DNA of 8,333 nucleotides from JBNJEM01 sp051745935. GTDB taxonomy: Bacteria; Planctomycetota; Planctomycetia; Pirellulales; Pirellulaceae. Every line of letters begins with the position of its first letter. The first letter of the stretch is position 1. Positions 7,177 to 8,333 of the stretch are shown here, one piece after another. The DNA lies in assembly GCA_051745935.1 (NCBI GenBank), contig JBNJEM010000341.1, positions 1-8,333 of the forward strand. Direction: 5' to 3'. The translations under genes and the position numbers were made by a program. The notes below the pieces were generated by a model that did not search any database, was not told the origin of the DNA, and was given only the letters and a program-made list of their open reading frames with translations.

Positions 7177-7424
7177 GAATTCAAGACTCCGATTTGAACC
7201 GCTGCACTGTGGCCGACACGCATTGCAAATGCCAAACGGTCTGGGTGGGCGGCGCGCGATGCCTGAATTGCCTCGCTCAACGTCTTACCAAAGAAATAAT
7301 CGCCTGAATCGGGCTCGATTGCCACGAAATCATTCATATTCGTTCTCTCAAGCTTGTCACGCAGTTTTTCTTCGTACAGTTGCGCCGCACGTCGAACAAC
7401 GTCTTCTGTTTTCTTGGAAACCAT
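7173..7424 (-). CDS. Small protein paired with the aspartic protease
   Basis: 83 residues, hydrophilic and probably cytoplasmic. Residues 1-28 are a charged helix (KKTEDVVRRAAQLYEEKLRDKLE). Residues about 31-83 are a compact alpha/beta part (NDFVAIEPDSGDYFFGKTLS, EAIQASRAAHPDRLAFAMRV, GH, and a terminal strand AVQIGVL). I recognise this as the kind of small uncharacterised protein often encoded just before clan AA aspartic proteases, but know no demonstrated function. Start ATG 7424-7422 is preceded on the minus strand by AGGGGTG, a fair ribosome-binding site. Its stop overlaps the protease start. Possible roles are adaptor, inhibitor or substrate of the protease; the toxin-antitoxin-like layout is only an inference. 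Confidence 0.78.
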   Translation of the reverse strand: MVSKKTEDVVRRAAQLYEEKLRDKLERTNMNDFVAIEPDSGDYFFGKTLSEAIQASRAAHPDRLAFAMRVGHSAAVQIGVLNS

Positions 7425-7456
7425 TTACGCACCCCTGAAAATTGCGATTGCCACGC

Positions 7457-7477
7457 CACATACAGTATACTCATGTG
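7457..7477 (-). promoter_or_regulatory. Putative -10 box with overlapping palindrome, small-protein/protease operon
   Basis: On the minus strand TATACT (7469-7464) matches 5 of 6 bases of a -10 box, about 40 bases before the ATG at 7424. No good -35 is visible at 16-18 bases. The box lies in the palindrome AGTATACT (7464-7471), itself nested in CACAT (7457-7461) / ATGTG (7473-7477), so a repressor could bind over the promoter. The site overlaps the last codon of the S9 remnant. Confidence 0.3.
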
Positions 7478-7895
7478 TTGTCGGCGTCTTCTTCTTCCTC
7501 TTCTTTGTCCAGTCCGTAATCGAGATTCGGGTCGGGAGGAGTACCACCGTCACCGAGCAAGTAATGATCCATCCAACGCATCATTCGCACGTTGTAATCA
7601 TAGCGGGCTGCTGCGTTGCGGTTGCCGTGGCCTTCCCCCGGCTAGAAGACCAGGCGGACCGGTGCTGTCCCAGGATCTTGAGATTGCGATAAAGTTCCAG
7701 CGACTGGCCCGGATTCACCCGGGTATCGTCCCGACCGTGTAAGATCAGCAGCGGCGTACGACACTTTTCCACGTAGTAGATGGGACTGCGTTCGAGGAAA
7801 AAGTCCCAGTCTTCCCAGAGCCGTTTGCGGGCGTGGACGTGGTACATTTCGTCGGGAATATCGGTGGTCCCCGACTTGGAGATTTGATCGCTGAT
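7471..7895 (-). pseudogene. S9 (prolyl oligopeptidase family) serine peptidase, decayed C-terminal remnant
   Basis: The minus strand encodes the last ~140 residues of an S9 alpha/beta-hydrolase peptidase: ISDQISKSGTTDIPDEMY, then WEDWDFFLERSPIYYV, TPLLILHGRDDTRVNPGQS, APVRLVF, PGEGHGNRNAAARYDYN and MMRWMDHYL. The catalytic Asp (in GRDDTRV) and His (in GEGHGN) regions are present; the nucleophile Ser region and the whole propeller are missing. Two lesions are visible. One is a frameshift near 7664-7667, best explained by loss of one G between the codons for Gln and Ala. The other is TAG at 7644-7642 where the family has Tyr before PGEGHG. A Glu-rich tail (DKEEEEDADNT) ends at TGA 7473-7471. 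Upstream of about 7895 the S9 reading is replaced by hairpin-rich non-coding DNA. Such peptidases are usually secreted. Clearly non-functional as it stands, unless the two lesions are sequence errors. Confidence 0.85.
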
Positions 7896-7901
7896 CTCGC
7901 G

Positions 7902-7941
7902 AAATGGAAAATGGCATGTGCATCGGTGGTGCCTTCCATTT
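7902..7941. repeat. Bulged 12-bp hairpin at the S9 breakpoint
   Basis: AAATGGAA (7902-7909) plus GGCA (7913-7916) pair exactly with TGCC (7930-7933) plus TTCCATTT (7934-7941). This leaves a 3-base bulge (7910-7912) and a 13-base loop. It starts within a few bases of where S9 similarity ends and lies on the same side as the RAYT remnant, so it may be the end structure of the inserted element. Confidence 0.5.
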
Positions 7942-7975
7942 TATTTGGGAATAGTGGGTTCGCACTCGGTGGTGC
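7923..7975. repeat. Short direct repeat TCGGTGGTGC
   Basis: TCGGTGGTGC occurs at 7923-7932 and 7966-7975, 43 bases apart, in non-coding DNA. An 8-base partial copy, TCGGTGGT, lies at 7861-7868 inside the S9 remnant. Too short to interpret alone. Confidence 0.35.
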
Positions 7976-7979
7976 TTCA

Positions 7980-8092
7980 AGAACCGAACACACACGGAGT
8001 TTCCGAGGTCGGAGGGGACTGGTTTGGGGGGGAGAGCGGGGTTGCCCCGAATCAGCTCCCGCCGGCTGAAAACCCTGTGTGTCTCCGTTCCC
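7980..8092. repeat. 113-bp inverted-repeat element next to the RAYT remnant (REP/MITE-like)
   Basis: The outer arms are 25 bases each (7980-8004 and the reverse complement of 8068-8092). They agree at 17 of 25 positions without gaps and better with small gaps; the shared core is ACACAC then GGxGTTT. Inside are CGGGG-TTG-CCCCG (8037-8049), an enclosing pair GGGAG/CTCCC (8029-8033, 8056-8060) and the short palindrome CCGAGGTCGG (8003-8012). No protein is recognisable here; the transposase frame merely stays open. Position and structure fit a REP/BIME- or MITE-like unit mobilised by a RAYT, but copy number cannot be judged from one window. Confidence 0.5.
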
Positions 8093-8106
8093 TTTACGGG
8101 CGTCTC

Positions 8107-8333
8107 GGGATTCCGTCCGATGTACGGAATGGACTTCCACAAATATTCCTGGTTGCGAATGATTTGGTCGTACGATTCGTCCTGCCATGGGTCGCCCGTC
8201 TCGCCGACGGCAGCGTTTATTCGCCGCGCCGTGGATGCCTTCCAACTCCCGATGATGTCTTCCAGCTCGATTACTCCCGGGTGCAACGGTCGCACGATCA
8301 CATGCACGGGATTGGCCATCACAACGCCGCAAC
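8107..8333 (-). pseudogene. REP-associated tyrosine transposase (RAYT, Y1/HUH, IS200-like), partial and probably inactive
   Basis: Running off the right edge on the minus strand, residues from CGVVMANPVHVIVRPL through LEDIIGSWKASTARRINA, WQDESYDQIIRNQEYL and YIGRNP match the TnpA_REP/Y1 transposase pattern: single-strand DNA nucleases that recognise hairpins. The candidate catalytic Tyr is in ESYDQIIR. The family's metal-binding HUH signature is usually PNHVHV; here it reads ANPVHV, so the first His is replaced by Pro (one base change, CAC to CCC), which should abolish metal binding. The start is outside the window. After NPE the sequence no longer resembles the family, although the frame stays open through the hairpin element and into the S9 remnant until TAG at 7644-7642. 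The normal C-terminus (often xxNPxxAG) is therefore lost or replaced. Non-autonomous RAYTs like this are typically single-copy domesticated genes. Confidence 0.75.

Noticed and set aside
6902..7438. Plus-strand open frame of 178 codons opposite the small protein and protease
   Set aside because: No family motifs; the minus strand encodes two overlapping, recognisable proteins with a ribosome-binding site.
7486..7506. GAA/TTC-rich tract as a regulatory microsatellite
   Set aside because: It is explained as the coding sequence for the Glu-rich tail of the S9 remnant.
1..8333. CRISPR array, tRNA, rRNA or replication origin
   Set aside because: No regularly spaced repeats, cloverleaf-like segments, conserved rRNA stretches or iteron clusters were seen.

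Overview
The window looks like chromosome of a planctomycete-like bacterium. Evidence: a secreted DUF1080 + ThuA-like two-domain protein (a family combination abundant in Planctomycetota and other PVC/soil bacteria), peptide-type ABC permeases with unusually large inserts, a small-protein/clan AA aspartic protease pair, and high GC in the main block (41 of 60 bases at 4441-4500). No 16S or other taxonomic marker is present, so this is an inference from gene content.

Layout. Bases 1-126 are a piece of an RND efflux pump inner-membrane subunit. It is cut off abruptly and joined, out of frame, to the middle of a DppB-like permease. From there to 4957 runs a tight plus-strand operon for a dipeptide/oligopeptide-type ABC importer: permease 1 (lacking its N-terminus and first membrane helix), permease 2, ATPase D-type and ATPase F-type. 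Three of the four genes are joined by start/stop overlaps or short gaps. No substrate-binding protein is in view. After a 230-bp gap with a good sigma-70-like promoter and a perfect 8-bp leader hairpin comes a secreted 530-residue DUF1080-ThuA protein (5189-6781), probably acting on oxidised (3-keto) sugars outside the cytoplasm.

From 6782 rightwards the character changes. Everything is on the minus strand, GC falls (25 of 60 at 7321-7380), and genes are small or broken. An 83-residue protein and a 120-residue retropepsin-like aspartic protease overlap by 4 bases and form a compact two-gene unit. Upstream of it lies the 3' end of an S9 (prolyl oligopeptidase family) peptidase gene. It carries a frameshift and an in-frame stop, and it is replaced at its 5' side by about 200 bp of hairpin-rich non-coding DNA, followed by a remnant of a REP-associated tyrosine transposase (RAYT, Y1/HUH type) that runs off the window. 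The simplest reading is that a RAYT and its hairpin-bearing flank inserted into, or recombined with, the S9 gene, and that both then decayed.

Two things deserve most attention: the RAYT remnant with its hairpins at the S9 breakpoint, and the small-protein/aspartic-protease pair. The RND/permease junction at about 126 is either a large deletion or an assembly join, and should be checked before the first permease is interpreted biologically.
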